Position numbers and translations under genes: made by a program. Of a stretch of DNA of 64,000 bases, positions 55,525 to 64,000 are shown piece after piece. The stretch spans positions 1 to 64,000 of the forward strand of contig NZ_JASAMB010000008.1 of assembly GCF_029948125.1 (NCBI RefSeq), given 5' to 3'. The notes below the pieces were generated by a model, which did no database searches, was not told the DNA's origin, and saw only the letters and a program-made list of their open reading frames with translations. The first letter of the stretch is position 1. Each line of letters starts with the position of its first letter. This stretch comes from Catellatospora sp. KI3 (GTDB lineage: Bacteria; Actinomycetota; Actinomycetes; Mycobacteriales; Micromonosporaceae).

Positions 55525-56804
55525 GCCGGCCGGCGGGCACCGGGCGGCAGCTGCAGACCGCCGAGCGGCTGTTCAGCCTGCGGCTGCGGCTGACCGGGCT
55601 GCTGCTCGCGCTGAACCTGATCGGCCTGGCCGGGATGGGCGCCGTCGCGCTGGTCGTCGACGAGCACCAGCGCGGCGAGGCCGTCACCGCCGACCTGCAC
55701 CGCACCGCGGGCACCGCCGTCGCGCTGCTCTACTACGACTCGGGCGTGCTGCGCCTGGACAAGCTGTTCGACAACGCGGTCGCCCAGGGCTCCACCGCCG
55801 TCTTCGTGTACGAGGCCGACCGCACCGACCTCAGCCTGGTCTTCGCCCACCCGGCCCACCTCGCGGTGATCCCGCCCGACACGCTGATCGGACCCGCCCG
55901 CCAGGTGCGCCGCACCGCCGACGACACCGTCGCCACGGTCGCCGACGAGCGCGACGAGGTCGTGCACCTGCTCGCGGTGCCGTTCCGGCACGCCGACACC
56001 AACGCCGTCGCCGGGACCGTGATCGCCGTCGCCGACCCCAGCCCCGGCCAGGCCGCCCACCGCAAACTCGCGCTGGCCCTGGTCGTCGGGGGCACCGCGT
56101 TCACCGCGATGACCTGCCTCGGCGGCTGGCTGCTGGCCCGCCGCGGCACCCAGCCCATCGCCGACGCACTCACCCAGCAGGAGCGCTTCGTCGCCGACGC
56201 CGCGCACGAACTGCGTACGCCGCTGACGGTGATCCGGGCCGTGTCCGAGTCGGCGCTGGCCGACCCACGGGCCCAGCCCGAAGCGCTGCGGCGCGTCATC
56301 GGCGCCACCGACCGGCTCACCGACTCCGTCGCCGCGCTGCTCACCCGGGCCCGGCTGGTCGCCGGCCTGCGCCACCTGGAGCGCCAGCGCTTCCGCCTCG
56401 ACCAGCTCGCCGAGGAGGTGCTGGCCGAGACCGTGCAGCCGCCGCACACCGCCGCCGCCGACACCACCGCCACGGTCACCTCGGGCGACCCGACCCTGGT
56501 CCGGATCGCGCTGCGCAACCTGATCCACAACGCGGTCCAGCACGGCCGGGCCGGGGACGCCCCCGCCGCCATCTCGCTGTCGGTGCACGCCGGGGTCATC
56601 ACGGTGCGCGACTCCGGCGCGGGGATGGCCGGGGACGTGGAGACGGGGCAGCGGTTCCGGCCCGGCGCGGCGGGCGGCACGGGGCTCGGACTGGCGATCG
56701 CCCGCTGGGTCGCCGAGCTCCACAGCGGCACCCTGCGCCTGCAACCGTCCCCCGACGGCGGCACCGAGGCGGTCCTCACCCTCCCACCCGACCCACCCCG
56801 CTGA
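55521..56804 (+). CDS. Sensor histidine kinase
   Basis: The 427-residue membrane kinase has two transmembrane segments (about 22-45 and 185-205) flanking an extracytoplasmic sensor region. The H-box ERFVADAAHELRTPLTVIRA holds the phospho-acceptor histidine. The ATPase domain has an N-box IALRNLIHNAVQHG, G1 ITVRDSGAGM and G2 GGTGLGLAIARWV. It works with the response regulator before it. The signal is unknown. Confidence 0.92.
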   Translation: MSRPAGTGRQLQTAERLFSLRLRLTGLLLALNLIGLAGMGAVALVVDEHQRGEAVTADLHRTAGTAVALLYYDSGVLRLDKLFDNAVAQGSTAVFVYEADRTDLSLVFAHPAHLAVIPPDTLIGPARQVRRTADDTVATVADERDEVVHLLAVPFRHADTNAVAGTVIAVADPSPGQAAHRKLALALVVGGTAFTAMTCLGGWLLARRGTQPIADALTQQERFVADAAHELRTPLTVIRAVSESALADPRAQPEALRRVIGATDRLTDSVAALLTRARLVAGLRHLERQRFRLDQLAEEVLAETVQPPHTAAADTTATVTSGDPTLVRIALRNLIHNAVQHGRAGDAPAAISLSVHAGVITVRDSGAGMAGDVETGQRFRPGAAGGTGLGLAIARWVAELHSGTLRLQPSPDGGTEAVLTLPPDPPR

Positions 56805-56827
56805 CCCCCGCCCGCCCCGGGCTTGAA

Positions 56828-56892
56828 ATCGACACTGGCCTATCCAGAGGACGATTCTCCAAGATCCGTCTTCTGGATAGGCCAGCGTCAAT
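56828..56892. repeat. Palindrome family B, copy 4
   Basis: Arms 56828-56852 and 56868-56892 enclose a 15-base loop. It lies 24 bases past the kinase stop and 53 bases past the stop of the convergent gene. Its left flank CTTGAAATCGACACTGG is identical to that of copy 2. Confidence 0.85.
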
Positions 56893-56944
56893 GCTAAGTG
56901 CGCGGCGGAGCCGCTCCCGCCGGTCTCGCCCGTGCGGATGGCGG

Positions 56945-57559
56945 TCAGCGGCGGGCGGTGGCTTCGCCCAGCAGCTGGTGGACCTGGTCGCGGCCGAGCA
57001 GCCGGACCGCGTGGCGGCCGTCGCACGGGCCGTCGGTCAGCGCCGCCAGCCCGAGCCGCCGGGCCGCCACGACCAGGGTCTGCGCCGTCGCGGGCGAGCC
57101 GACCCGCACCGCCAGCGCCCCCGGATGCAGCTCCGGCGAGCCGACCAGCAGCGCCATCCGCCACAGCCCGACCGCGGCCTGGTGCGCGTCCATGCTCCGG
57201 CCGGGCGTGGCCAGCACGTGCTCGCGGCTGCGCCAGGCGCCGGTGAGGGCGCGGGTGATCCGGTGGTACGACCCGACCGGCACCTCCACCCGCCACCCGG
57301 CCCCGGCCGGGGCGACGCTGGCCCAGGTCAGGGTGGACAGCAGGCTGGCCAGCCGGGTCGCGGCGACCTCGGTGGCGGTGTGGGCGACGGCGGTGGCACG
57401 GGCGGGCGCATCGGTGCGGTGCCAGCCGGACGGGCGCAGCTCGTGCCAGCCCAGTGCCGCCTCCAGCAGCGGGTACGCCCCGCCGGGGGCGTCGGCCAGC
57501 GCCTGGTGCAGCGCCTGCGCGGTGCTCGGTGGAGCGGTCGCGATCAGGGTGGTGGCCAC
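56945..57559 (-). CDS. WhiA-like protein lacking the HTH domain
   Basis: The 204-residue protein is not one I can name with certainty. Its C-terminal half (AAVGLWRMALLVGSPELHPG, then LVVAARRLGLAALTDGP and LLGRDQVHQLLGEA) follows the pattern of the second LAGLIDADG-fold repeat of the sporulation regulator WhiA (AWRGAFLAHGS, LVGAARRLSIAA, IGALLTRLG). The N-terminal half is compatible with the first repeat. WhiA is about 325 residues and ends in a helix-turn-helix absent here. It starts at a GTG with GAGGAG six bases upstream. Confidence 0.55.
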   Translation of the reverse strand: MATTLIATAPPSTAQALHQALADAPGGAYPLLEAALGWHELRPSGWHRTDAPARATAVAHTATEVAATRLASLLSTLTWASVAPAGAGWRVEVPVGSYHRITRALTGAWRSREHVLATPGRSMDAHQAAVGLWRMALLVGSPELHPGALAVRVGSPATAQTLVVAARRLGLAALTDGPCDGRHAVRLLGRDQVHQLLGEATARR

Positions 57560-57604
57560 GTCGGGCTCCTCTCGTGCGGTGGGCGGAAAGCGGGCGGGTG
57601 GTGC

Positions 57605-58774
57605 TCAGGGCTTCGGTATCTGCTGGTCGGTGGTGACGGCGCCGTCGTGGACGCGGTACGCCCAGACGACCACCGCCCCGTCGACCAGCTCCCCCTGCGG
57701 GGTGAACTGCACGCGGCCGGTGACGCCGGCGGCGGCGTAGGCGTCGACCCAGCGCTCCAGCGCGTCGCGGTCGGTGTGCCCGGCCTCGAGGCCGGACAGC
57801 AGGATGGTGGCGGCGTCGTACGCCTCCGCGCTGTAGGTCGCGGCGTCGCGGCCGTACGCGGCCCGGTAGCGCTCCGGGAAACCGCCCGACGCCCGCTCGG
57901 GCGGCAGGCAGGCGCAGGTGATGATGGCGCCCTCGGCCGCCTCGACCCCGGCCGCGCGGATGAAGCCCGCGTCCTTGACGCCGTCCCCGGCGACGAACAC
58001 GGCCCCCACCCCGGCCCGGCGCATGGCCCGCAGCAGCGTGCCCGCGCCGGAGTAGTAGCCGCCGTAGAAGACCACGTCGGCCCCGGCGGACCGGATCTGG
58101 CTGACCACGGCCGAGAAGTCGAGCTGCCGGGGCGCGACCACGCCCCGCTGCACCACCCGGCCGCTGAGGGTCGCGGCGACCTCGTCGGCCAGGCCCTGGC
58201 CGTACGCGCCGCCGTCGTCGATGACGAAGACCTTGCGCCCGCCCAGCACCGCGTCGATGTACCGCGCCGCGGCCGGCCCCTGCGACGCGTCGTTGCCGAG
58301 CAGCCGGTGGAACGTGGCCCAGCCGCGCTGGCTCAGGTTCGTCCGGGTGGCCGAGGTGGTGAGGATCGGCACGCCGCCCTGGGCCAGCAGCGGCCCGGCC
58401 GCCTCGGACTCCCCGGAGAACGCCGGACCGATCACCCCGACGATGCGCGGATCGGACACGACCCGCTGCGCCAGGGCCGGGGCCTGCTTCGGGTCGGCCT
58501 GCGAGTCGAAGTCGAGCAGGCGCGCCTGGCAGTCGGGGTGGCGCTGGTTGTACTCGGCGAAGGCCAGTGCGGCACCGGAGCGGATGTTTCCGCCCAGGTC
58601 GGCCGAGTCCCCGCTGAGCGGCCCGAACACCGCGACCGCCCGGTCGCAGGCGGCGGGCGGCGCGGCGGCGGGCGCGGCGGCCTCGCAGCCGGCCAGCCCG
58701 AGCAGCACCGTCAGCGCCGTCAGGGCCCTCCGCGCCCTCGGTGACGAGGACGATCGCACAGCCGGGGTTCGCAC
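57605..58774 (-). CDS. Branched-chain amino-acid-type ABC substrate-binding lipoprotein
   Basis: The 389-residue protein has a lipoprotein signal ending LLGLAGC, then a two-lobed periplasmic-binding type 1 domain (AVAVFGPLSGDSADLGGNIR; VIGPAFSGESEAAGPLLAQ). It resembles LivJ-type amino-acid or urea receptors anchored outside the membrane. The GTG at 58774 is chosen with AGGAGG close by; an in-frame GTG 15 bases upstream is possible. No permease or ATPase gene is adjacent, so it either serves a distant transporter or acts as a sensor. Confidence 0.85.
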   Translation of the reverse strand: MRTPAVRSSSSPRARRALTALTVLLGLAGCEAAAPAAAPPAACDRAVAVFGPLSGDSADLGGNIRSGAALAFAEYNQRHPDCQARLLDFDSQADPKQAPALAQRVVSDPRIVGVIGPAFSGESEAAGPLLAQGGVPILTTSATRTNLSQRGWATFHRLLGNDASQGPAAARYIDAVLGGRKVFVIDDGGAYGQGLADEVAATLSGRVVQRGVVAPRQLDFSAVVSQIRSAGADVVFYGGYYSGAGTLLRAMRRAGVGAVFVAGDGVKDAGFIRAAGVEAAEGAIITCACLPPERASGGFPERYRAAYGRDAATYSAEAYDAATILLSGLEAGHTDRDALERWVDAYAAAGVTGRVQFTPQGELVDGAVVVWAYRVHDGAVTTDQQIPKP

Positions 58775-58828
58775 GGCCCTCCTTCTCACGTAAGGTGCCA
58801 ATCCTGCACCGACGTGCGTGAGGATTGG

Positions 58829-59377
58829 ATGAGTAACCCGGTGGAAACGGTGGGCCCGGTCGCGCGCCGCGCCCTGGCGGCGACGTTGTCGCTGCTCATA
58901 GCCGTATTGGCGGGTTGCGACAGTACCTCGCCGACCGAGCCGGCCGCAGCGCCGTCGGCGGTGCGCGCCTCCCGGCCGCACCCGGCGCTGTTCGGGATCC
59001 GGTCCGACACCCTGGGCTGGATCGTCATCGACGTGCAGGGCTACGTGCTCTACCGCTACGACGGGGACTCGGCCGCGCCGTCGCGCGCGCAGTGCGTCGA
59101 CGAGTGCGTGGCGGGCTGGCTGCCCGTGCCCGCCACCGACCCGGTCCGGGTCGAGGGCATCGACCGGCAGCTCATCGGCTCGGTGCTGCGCCCCGACGGC
59201 GGTTACCAGCTCACCCTGGCGGGCTGGCCGCTGTACGGCTACCGCGGCGACCGCATGCCCGGCGACACCTTCGGCCACGGCCTGGACGGAGCGTGGTTCG
59301 CGGTCACGCCGGTGGGCACCCGCGCCGGGCCGTCCCCGGGCTCCGTGCCCGCCGCGGGGCCGGCGGCTAAGCGTTGA
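58829..59377 (+). CDS. Secreted-repeat lipoprotein (Lipoprotein_15 / COG4315 type)
   Basis: The 182-residue protein has a lipobox LAGC after a hydrophobic signal. Two imperfect repeats carry the Yx(FWY)xxD pattern: LYRYDGDS and [21 protein letters not shown] segment with two cysteines lies between. The family is exported and of unknown function. The ATG at 58829 has GAGG five bases upstream. Its 3' end overlaps convergent aroQ by 11 bases. Confidence 0.82.
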   Translation: MSNPVETVGPVARRALAATLSLLIAVLAGCDSTSPTEPAAAPSAVRASRPHPALFGIRSDTLGWIVIDVQGYVLYRYDGDSAAPSRAQCVDECVAGWLPVPATDPVRVEGIDRQLIGSVLRPDGGYQLTLAGWPLYGYRGDRMPGDTFGHGLDGAWFAVTPVGTRAGPSPGSVPAAGPAAKR

Positions 59378-59801
59378 GCCGGTTGAACAGGTGCTCCAGC
59401 GCCAGCCGGTAGCCGTCGACGCCCAGACCGCAGATCACGCCGGCGGCCACCGCCGAGATGACGGAGTGGTGCCGGAACTCCTCCCGGGCGTGGATGTTGG
59501 AGATGTGCACCTCGACCAGCGGGCCGTTGAGCATCGCGCACGCGTCGCGCACGGCGTAGGAGTAGTGGCTCCAGGCGCCCGGGTTGAGCACCACCGCGGC
59601 CCGCTCGTCGGCGGCCAGGTGCAGCCAGCCCACCAGCTCGGCCTCGCTGTCGGTCTGCCTGCACTCGACGTCCAGCCCCAGCAGCGACCCGGTCTTCTCG
59701 CACAGCTCGACCAGGTCGGCGTACGACGTCACGCCGTACACGTCGACCTGGCGGGTGCCGAGGCGGCCCAGGTTGACCCCGTTGAGCACGTACACCTTCA
59801 T
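59367..59801 (-). CDS. aroQ: Type II 3-dehydroquinate dehydratase
   Basis: It dehydrates 3-dehydroquinate to 3-dehydroshikimate. The 144-residue protein has the active-site tyrosine region [34 protein letters not shown] and [17 protein letters not shown]. It forms a dodecamer in other bacteria. It follows aroB by 29 bases. Confidence 0.95.
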   Translation of the reverse strand: MKVYVLNGVNLGRLGTRQVDVYGVTSYADLVELCEKTGSLLGLDVECRQTDSEAELVGWLHLAADERAAVVLNPGAWSHYSYAVRDACAMLNGPLVEVHISNIHAREEFRHHSVISAVAAGVICGLGVDGYRLALEHLFNRLNA

Positions 59802-59830
59802 GCGGGCGCTCCCGTCAGACGTCAGGGAAG

Positions 59831-60907
59831 TCAAGGCGTGACGGCGGCGTAGGCCTGCGCCAGCAGCGCCTCGTCGTCGATGGGCACGGTCACCGGGCGG
59901 CCGACCCCGTCGAGCAGCACGAACCGCAGCGCCCGGCCGCGCGCCTTCTTGTCCACCGACATCACGGCGCGCAGCTGCTCCCAGGCGTCGGCCCGGTAGG
60001 CGACCGGCAGGTCGAGCGAGCGCAGGATGTCGCGGTGGCGCTGCTCGTCGGCCTCGGTGAGGCGGCCGGTCAGCACACCCAGGCGGGCCGCGTACACCAG
60101 TCCGACGCTGATCGCGTGGCCGTGCGACCAGCGGTACGCCTCCAGCCGCTCGATCGCGTGGCCGAGCGTGTGGCCGTAGTTCAGGATCTCGCGCAGGCCG
60201 GCCTCGCGCAGGTCCTCGCCGACCACCCGCGCCTTGATGCTGATCTTGCGGACGATCAGCTCCCGCAGCACCGGCCCGGCCGGGTCCAGCGCCGCCGCCG
60301 GGTCGGCCTCGATCAGGTCGAGGATCACCGGGTCGGCGATGAAGCCGCCCTTGACGACCTCGGCCATGCCAGCACGCAGCTGCGCCTGCGGCAGGGTCGC
60401 CAGCGCGGGCACCGGGCACAGCACCCCGGCCGGCGGGTAGAACGCGCCGACCAGGTTCTTCCCGGCGGCGGTGTTCACGCCGGTCTTGCCGCCGACGGCC
60501 GCGTCGACCATGCCGTTGACGCTGGTCGACACCGGCACCCAGGCCACGCCGCGCAGCCAGCAGGCGGCCACGAACCCGGCCAGGTCGGTGGCGGCACCGC
60601 CGCCGACGCCGACGACCGCGTCCGAGCGGGTGAAGTTTGCCGCGCCGAGCTCCTCCCAGCAGCGCTGGGCCACCTCGACGGTCTTGCCCGCCTCCGCGTC
60701 GGGGACCTCGACCATGGTCACCTCGACACCCGCCGCGGTGAGCACGTCGCGGGTCCGGTCGGCCCAGCCGCGTACCGGCGCGGGGTGCAGCACCGCCACC
60801 CGGGCCGCGCCCTTGACCAGGCCGGGCAGCTCACCCAGCACGTCGTCGCCGACGACGACCTCGTACGGCCGCTCGCCGCCGACCGGGATGCGGATGTCCT
60901 CGCCCAC
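59831..60907 (-). CDS. aroB: 3-dehydroquinate synthase
   Basis: It converts DAHP to 3-dehydroquinate using bound NAD and a metal ion. The 358-residue protein has [20 protein letters not shown] near 92-111, GGKTGVN near 137 and the zinc-ligand region [12 protein letters not shown] near 243-254. The GTG at 60907 lies just past the aroK stop (60913). Confidence 0.94.
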   Translation of the reverse strand: MGEDIRIPVGGERPYEVVVGDDVLGELPGLVKGAARVAVLHPAPVRGWADRTRDVLTAAGVEVTMVEVPDAEAGKTVEVAQRCWEELGAANFTRSDAVVGVGGGAATDLAGFVAACWLRGVAWVPVSTSVNGMVDAAVGGKTGVNTAAGKNLVGAFYPPAGVLCPVPALATLPQAQLRAGMAEVVKGGFIADPVILDLIEADPAAALDPAGPVLRELIVRKISIKARVVGEDLREAGLREILNYGHTLGHAIERLEAYRWSHGHAISVGLVYAARLGVLTGRLTEADEQRHRDILRSLDLPVAYRADAWEQLRAVMSVDKKARGRALRFVLLDGVGRPVTVPIDDEALLAQAYAAVTP

Positions 60908-60912
60908 GCGCG

Positions 60913-61419
60913 TCAGCCCTTCAGCAGTTCGGCCAGCTCCTGCGCGATCTCCTCCGGGGCGCGCCCGTCGGTGACCACGGTGACCGTCGCGACCTCCTGG
61001 TACAACGGCCGGCGCTGGTCGAGCAGGAAGCGCAGCGTGGCGCGCGGGTTCAGCGCCAGCAGCGGCCGGCTCGCGCCCAGCCCGACCCGCTGCACCGCGT
61101 CGGACAGCTCCACGCTCAGGTACGCCACCGTGTGCCCGGCCAGCAGGGCGCGGTTGGCCTCGGCCAGCACCGCGCCGCCGCCGAGCGCCAGCACACCGTC
61201 GTGCTCGGTCAGCGCGGCGGCCAGCGCCGCCGACTCCAGCTCGCGGAAGTGCGGCTCGCCCTCGTCGATGAAGATGTCGGAGATGGGCTTGCCCGCGGCC
61301 GCCTCGATGTCGGCGTCGGTGTCGCGGAAGGACAACCCGTAGTGCTGCGCCAGCAGCTGCCCGACGGTGGTCTTGCCCGCTCCCGGCGCGCCCACGAGCA
61401 CGCACAACGGCTTGGTCAC
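60913..61419 (-). CDS. aroK: Shikimate kinase
   Basis: It phosphorylates shikimate. The 168-residue protein has Walker A GAPGAGKTT near 9-17, the shikimate-binding DTDADIEAAAG near 33-43 and GGGAVLAEANR near 79-89. The GTG start has GGGGAG close upstream and is 11 bases past aroC. Confidence 0.95.
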   Translation of the reverse strand: MTKPLCVLVGAPGAGKTTVGQLLAQHYGLSFRDTDADIEAAAGKPISDIFIDEGEPHFRELESAALAAALTEHDGVLALGGGAVLAEANRALLAGHTVAYLSVELSDAVQRVGLGASRPLLALNPRATLRFLLDQRRPLYQEVATVTVVTDGRAPEEIAQELAELLKG

Positions 61420-61430
61420 CGCACTCCCCC

Positions 61431-62609
61431 TCAGCGGATCAGCAGGTTGTCGAGGTATCCGGCGAGGTTGCGCCGCATCTCGGCCACCGAGTCGCCACCG
61501 AACTTCTCCGTGGCGGCCTCGGCCAGCACCAGCGCCAGCATCGCCTCGGCGACCACCGCCGCGGCGGGCACCGCGCAGACGTCCGACCGCTGGTTGATCG
61601 CGGTCGCGACCTCGCCGGTGGTGACGTCCACGGTGGACAGGGCGCGGTTCAGCGACGAGATCGGCTTCATGGCCGCGCGCACCCGCAGCGGCTCGCCCGA
61701 GGTGATGCCGCCCTCCAGGCCGCCGGCCCGGTCGGTCACCCGCCTCACGCCCTGCGGCGTCGGCACGATCTCGTCGTGCGCCACCGACCCCCGCGACCGC
61801 GCCTGCGTGAACGCGTCGCCGATCTCCACACCCTTGATGGCCTGGATCGACATCAGCGCCGTCGCGATCCGCGCGTCGAGCTTGCGGTCCCACTGGGTGT
61901 GCGTGCCCAGGCCCGGCGGCACGTTGTACGCCAGCACCTCGACGATGCCGCCGAGGGTGTCGGCGTCGCGCTTGGCCGCGTCGACCTCGGCCACCATCCG
62001 CTCGCTGGCCTGCGGGTCCAGGCAGCGCAGCGGGTCGGCGTCGATGCGCTCGGTGTCGCCGGGCACCGGCACCAGGCCCGGCTTGGCCGCGACCGAGCCC
62101 AGCTCGATCACGTGCGACAGGATCTCGATCCCGAACGCCTGGCGCAGCAGCTCCTTGGCCACGGCGCCGACCGCGACCCGGGCCGCGGTCTCGCGGGCAC
62201 TCGCCCGCTCAAGGATCGGCCGGGCGTCGGTGTGGCCGTACTTCTGCATGCCGGCCAGGTCGGCGTGGCCGGGGCGGGGCCGGGTCAGCGGGGCGTTGCG
62301 CGACTGCGCGGCCAGCACCTCCGGGTCGACCGGGTCGGCGGCCATCACGGTCTGCCACTTGGGCCACTCGGAGTTGCCGACCTCGATCGCGACCGGGCTG
62401 CCCAGGGTCAGGCCGTGCCGCACGCCGCCGATGATCGTGACGACGTCCTTCTCGAAGGCCATCCGCGCACCGCGGCCGTAGCCGAGGCGGCGGCGGGTGA
62501 GCTCCGCGCCGATGACGTCACTGGTGATCTCGATTCCGGCGGGCACTCCGTCGAGCACGGCGACCAGCGCCGGCCCGTGCGACTCCCCTGCGGTCAGCCA
62601 TCGCAACAC
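61431..62609 (-). CDS. aroC: Chorismate synthase
   Basis: It makes chorismate from EPSP with reduced FMN. The 392-residue protein starts [19 protein letters not shown], has [11 protein letters not shown] near 47-57, [20 protein letters not shown] and [16 protein letters not shown] at 62609 gives the family N-terminus; nearby in-frame starts cannot be excluded. It heads the aroC-K-B-Q run; EPSP synthase and the other steps are elsewhere. Confidence 0.95.
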   Translation of the reverse strand: MLRWLTAGESHGPALVAVLDGVPAGIEITSDVIGAELTRRRLGYGRGARMAFEKDVVTIIGGVRHGLTLGSPVAIEVGNSEWPKWQTVMAADPVDPEVLAAQSRNAPLTRPRPGHADLAGMQKYGHTDARPILERASARETAARVAVGAVAKELLRQAFGIEILSHVIELGSVAAKPGLVPVPGDTERIDADPLRCLDPQASERMVAEVDAAKRDADTLGGIVEVLAYNVPPGLGTHTQWDRKLDARIATALMSIQAIKGVEIGDAFTQARSRGSVAHDEIVPTPQGVRRVTDRAGGLEGGITSGEPLRVRAAMKPISSLNRALSTVDVTTGEVATAINQRSDVCAVPAAAVVAEAMLALVLAEAATEKFGGDSVAEMRRNLAGYLDNLLIR

Positions 62610-62696
62610 GATCACCAGTCTGTCACGCCCCGCGTTCACCCCCACCCCGCGCCCCACCGGTGCCACCAGACGGGACGCCCACCCTTGATCGTTGAT

Positions 62697-62750
62697 GTTG
62701 CCGGGCAATCGGCCGTATCTTGGGGCCCATACCCCCGATTGCCCGGCAAC
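62697..62750. repeat. Palindrome family D
   Basis: Perfect 16-base arms, 62697-62712 and 62735-62750, are built on GTTGCCGGGCAATCGG around a 22-base loop. It lies 51 bases past the stop of the phosphodiesterase gene and 88 bases before aroC. Outside the arms, TTGATC and GATCA-type flanks suggest a longer, decayed palindrome. Confidence 0.75.
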
Positions 62751-62800
62751 TTGAGCGCTGATCTTGGCCTTGACCTGTGGGTCGGGTGGGGACAGGCGGG

Positions 62801-63901
62801 TCAGGCCGCGAGGTTGCGGGCGAGGACGCCGAGGTCGGGGTTGTCGGTGAAGTAGCCGTCGACGCCGGCGGCGAGGTAGGCCGCGAGTTCGTCGAGCAGG
62901 CGGCCGTACTCGGCGGGGGCGGTGCCGGTGCGCAGGTCGGCGGGCAGGAACTGGTTCTCGGCGCGGAACGTGTACGGGTGCACCTTCAGCCCGGCCCGGT
63001 GCGCGTCGGCGATCAGCGGCGTCGGCTCGCCGAGCGTGCCGTCGGCCCGGCGGGCGATCACCATCGTCTTCTCCGGACCGATGCCCTGCACGAACCCGGC
63101 CAGCTCGGCCAGGCCGGCCGGGGACAGGTAGTCGGCGTAGGGGCGCGGGTCGCCGAACGGGGCACCCGCCCCGGCCAGGAACACCAGCGGCGCCTTGATC
63201 CGCAGCTCGGTGCGCAGGCGGCGCAGGTTGGCCGCCTCGAACGACTGCACGAAGACCGGCGCGTCGCGGCGGTCCAGCCCGTGCCGGCGCAGCGCCGCCA
63301 CCAGCGGCCCCTCCAGCGCCAGCCCGATTCCGGCGAAGTAGGTGGGGTGCTTGGTCTCCGGGTAGACGCCGATCTCGCGCCGCAGCTCGCGCGACAGGCG
63401 CTCGCGCAGCTCCAGCACCTCCTCGAAGGTCGGCACCTCGAACAGGCCGTTGTAGACGGTGTTGCGCTGGCGGACGGCGGGCAGCCGCTCGACCGCGCGC
63501 AGCGTCTTCAGCTCGGCCAGGGTGAAGTCCTCGGTGAACCAGCCGGTGACGCTGATCCCGTCGATGGTCTTGGTGGTGCGGCGGGCGGCGAACTCGGGGT
63601 GGGCGGCCACGTCGGTGGTGCCGGAGATCTCGTTCTCGTGCCGGGCGACCAGCACGCCGTCGGCGGTGCTGACCAGGTCGGGCTCGATGAAGTCGGCACC
63701 GGTGCGGGCGGCCAGCTCGTACGAGGCAAGCGTGTGCTCGGGGCGGTAGCCGCTGGCGCCGCGGTGGCCGATGACCAGCGGGCGGTGGTTCGAGGGGCGC
63801 ATGCGGTCATCATCCCCGGCCCAGGCGGGCGCGCCGATCAGCCCCGGGGCGGCCGCGGCCGTGCCGAGCGCCCCGGCCACGAGCAGTTTCCGGCGGTCCA
63901 T
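62801..63901 (-). CDS. Glycerophosphodiester phosphodiesterase, exported
   Basis: The 366-residue protein has a twin-arginine-like signal ([20 protein letters not shown], cleavage near AWAG). The GDPD barrel starts [19 protein letters not shown] with the catalytic His-Arg and Glu, followed by [19 protein letters not shown] and ends [13 protein letters not shown]. It would hydrolyse glycerophosphodiesters or teichoic-acid-type polymers outside the cell (family knowledge; exact substrate unknown). GGAGG lies about nine bases before the ATG. Confidence 0.92.
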   Translation of the reverse strand: MDRRKLLVAGALGTAAAAPGLIGAPAWAGDDDRMRPSNHRPLVIGHRGASGYRPEHTLASYELAARTGADFIEPDLVSTADGVLVARHENEISGTTDVAAHPEFAARRTTKTIDGISVTGWFTEDFTLAELKTLRAVERLPAVRQRNTVYNGLFEVPTFEEVLELRERLSRELRREIGVYPETKHPTYFAGIGLALEGPLVAALRRHGLDRRDAPVFVQSFEAANLRRLRTELRIKAPLVFLAGAGAPFGDPRPYADYLSPAGLAELAGFVQGIGPEKTMVIARRADGTLGEPTPLIADAHRAGLKVHPYTFRAENQFLPADLRTGTAPAEYGRLLDELAAYLAAGVDGYFTDNPDLGVLARNLAA

Positions 63902-64000
63902 TCTGTTGCACCTCCACAGGCGGCGAGCATGTCGAGGTGAGTCCAGGCGACGCGGGCGGCGTGCCGGCGGCGCCCGGGTGACCTGGCGGGAAACTCGGCG

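Overview
The window is high-GC DNA from a sporulating actinobacterium, most likely of the family Micromonosporaceae (an inference from gene order and protein families, not from a database search). Supporting signs are an actinobacterial-type integration host factor (mihF), BldD with its c-di-GMP motifs, an actinobacterial PriA without helicase motifs, many GTG starts, GTGA/ATGA stop-start overlaps, and a conserved housekeeping order running almost entirely on the minus strand.

Layout, left to right. At 1-264 two strong minus-strand promoters fire leftwards out of the window, probably into an rRNA operon. Then come tyrS, a plus-strand ABC-2 exporter, a 3-methyladenine glycosylase and an acyltransferase. 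An arginine operon argC-J-B-D-F-R-H (12.7 to 5.3 kb) has an ARG box over its -35 element and lacks argG. A plus-strand ArsR-type regulator/MFS pair follows, then a minus-strand run pheS-pheT, a FolP2-type dihydropteroate synthase homologue and a RibD_C reductase. Next are a SpoU methyltransferase, rplT-rpmI-infC (infC has an ATC start), a PH-domain protein, hisG and hisE. A plus-strand oxidoreductase and a minus-strand GerMN/Gmad2 lipoprotein lead into the riboflavin operon ribD-ribE-ribBA-ribH, preceded by a REC-GGDEF protein and rpe. Then rsmB-fmt-def, priA, metK, coaBC, rpoZ, gmk and mihF, and the pyrimidine operon pyrR-pyrB-pyrC-carA-carB-pyrD-bioA-pyrF with a likely PyrR-binding hairpin. 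bldD is divergent from pyrR. nusB and efp, a plus-strand two-component pair, a WhiA-like protein without an HTH domain, two lipoproteins, aroC-aroK-aroB-aroQ and a phosphodiester phosphodiesterase finish the window.

Functionally this is core chromosome: four biosynthetic operons (arginine, riboflavin, pyrimidine, shikimate) interleaved with translation factors and precursor enzymes (metK, coaBC, rpoZ, gmk). I see no phage, insertion sequence, CRISPR array, tRNA gene or secondary-metabolite cluster.

The least explained content is intergenic. At least four families of large palindromes occur. One family (core CTATCCAGAGGACGG, four good copies plus a half copy and a diverged relative) always sits just 3' of a gene and shows a compensatory base change, which suggests a selected RNA hairpin. 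A second (arms beginning GTTGATCATGA) sits inside the arg and his gene runs. A perfect 46-bp palindrome and two single-copy palindromes complete the set.
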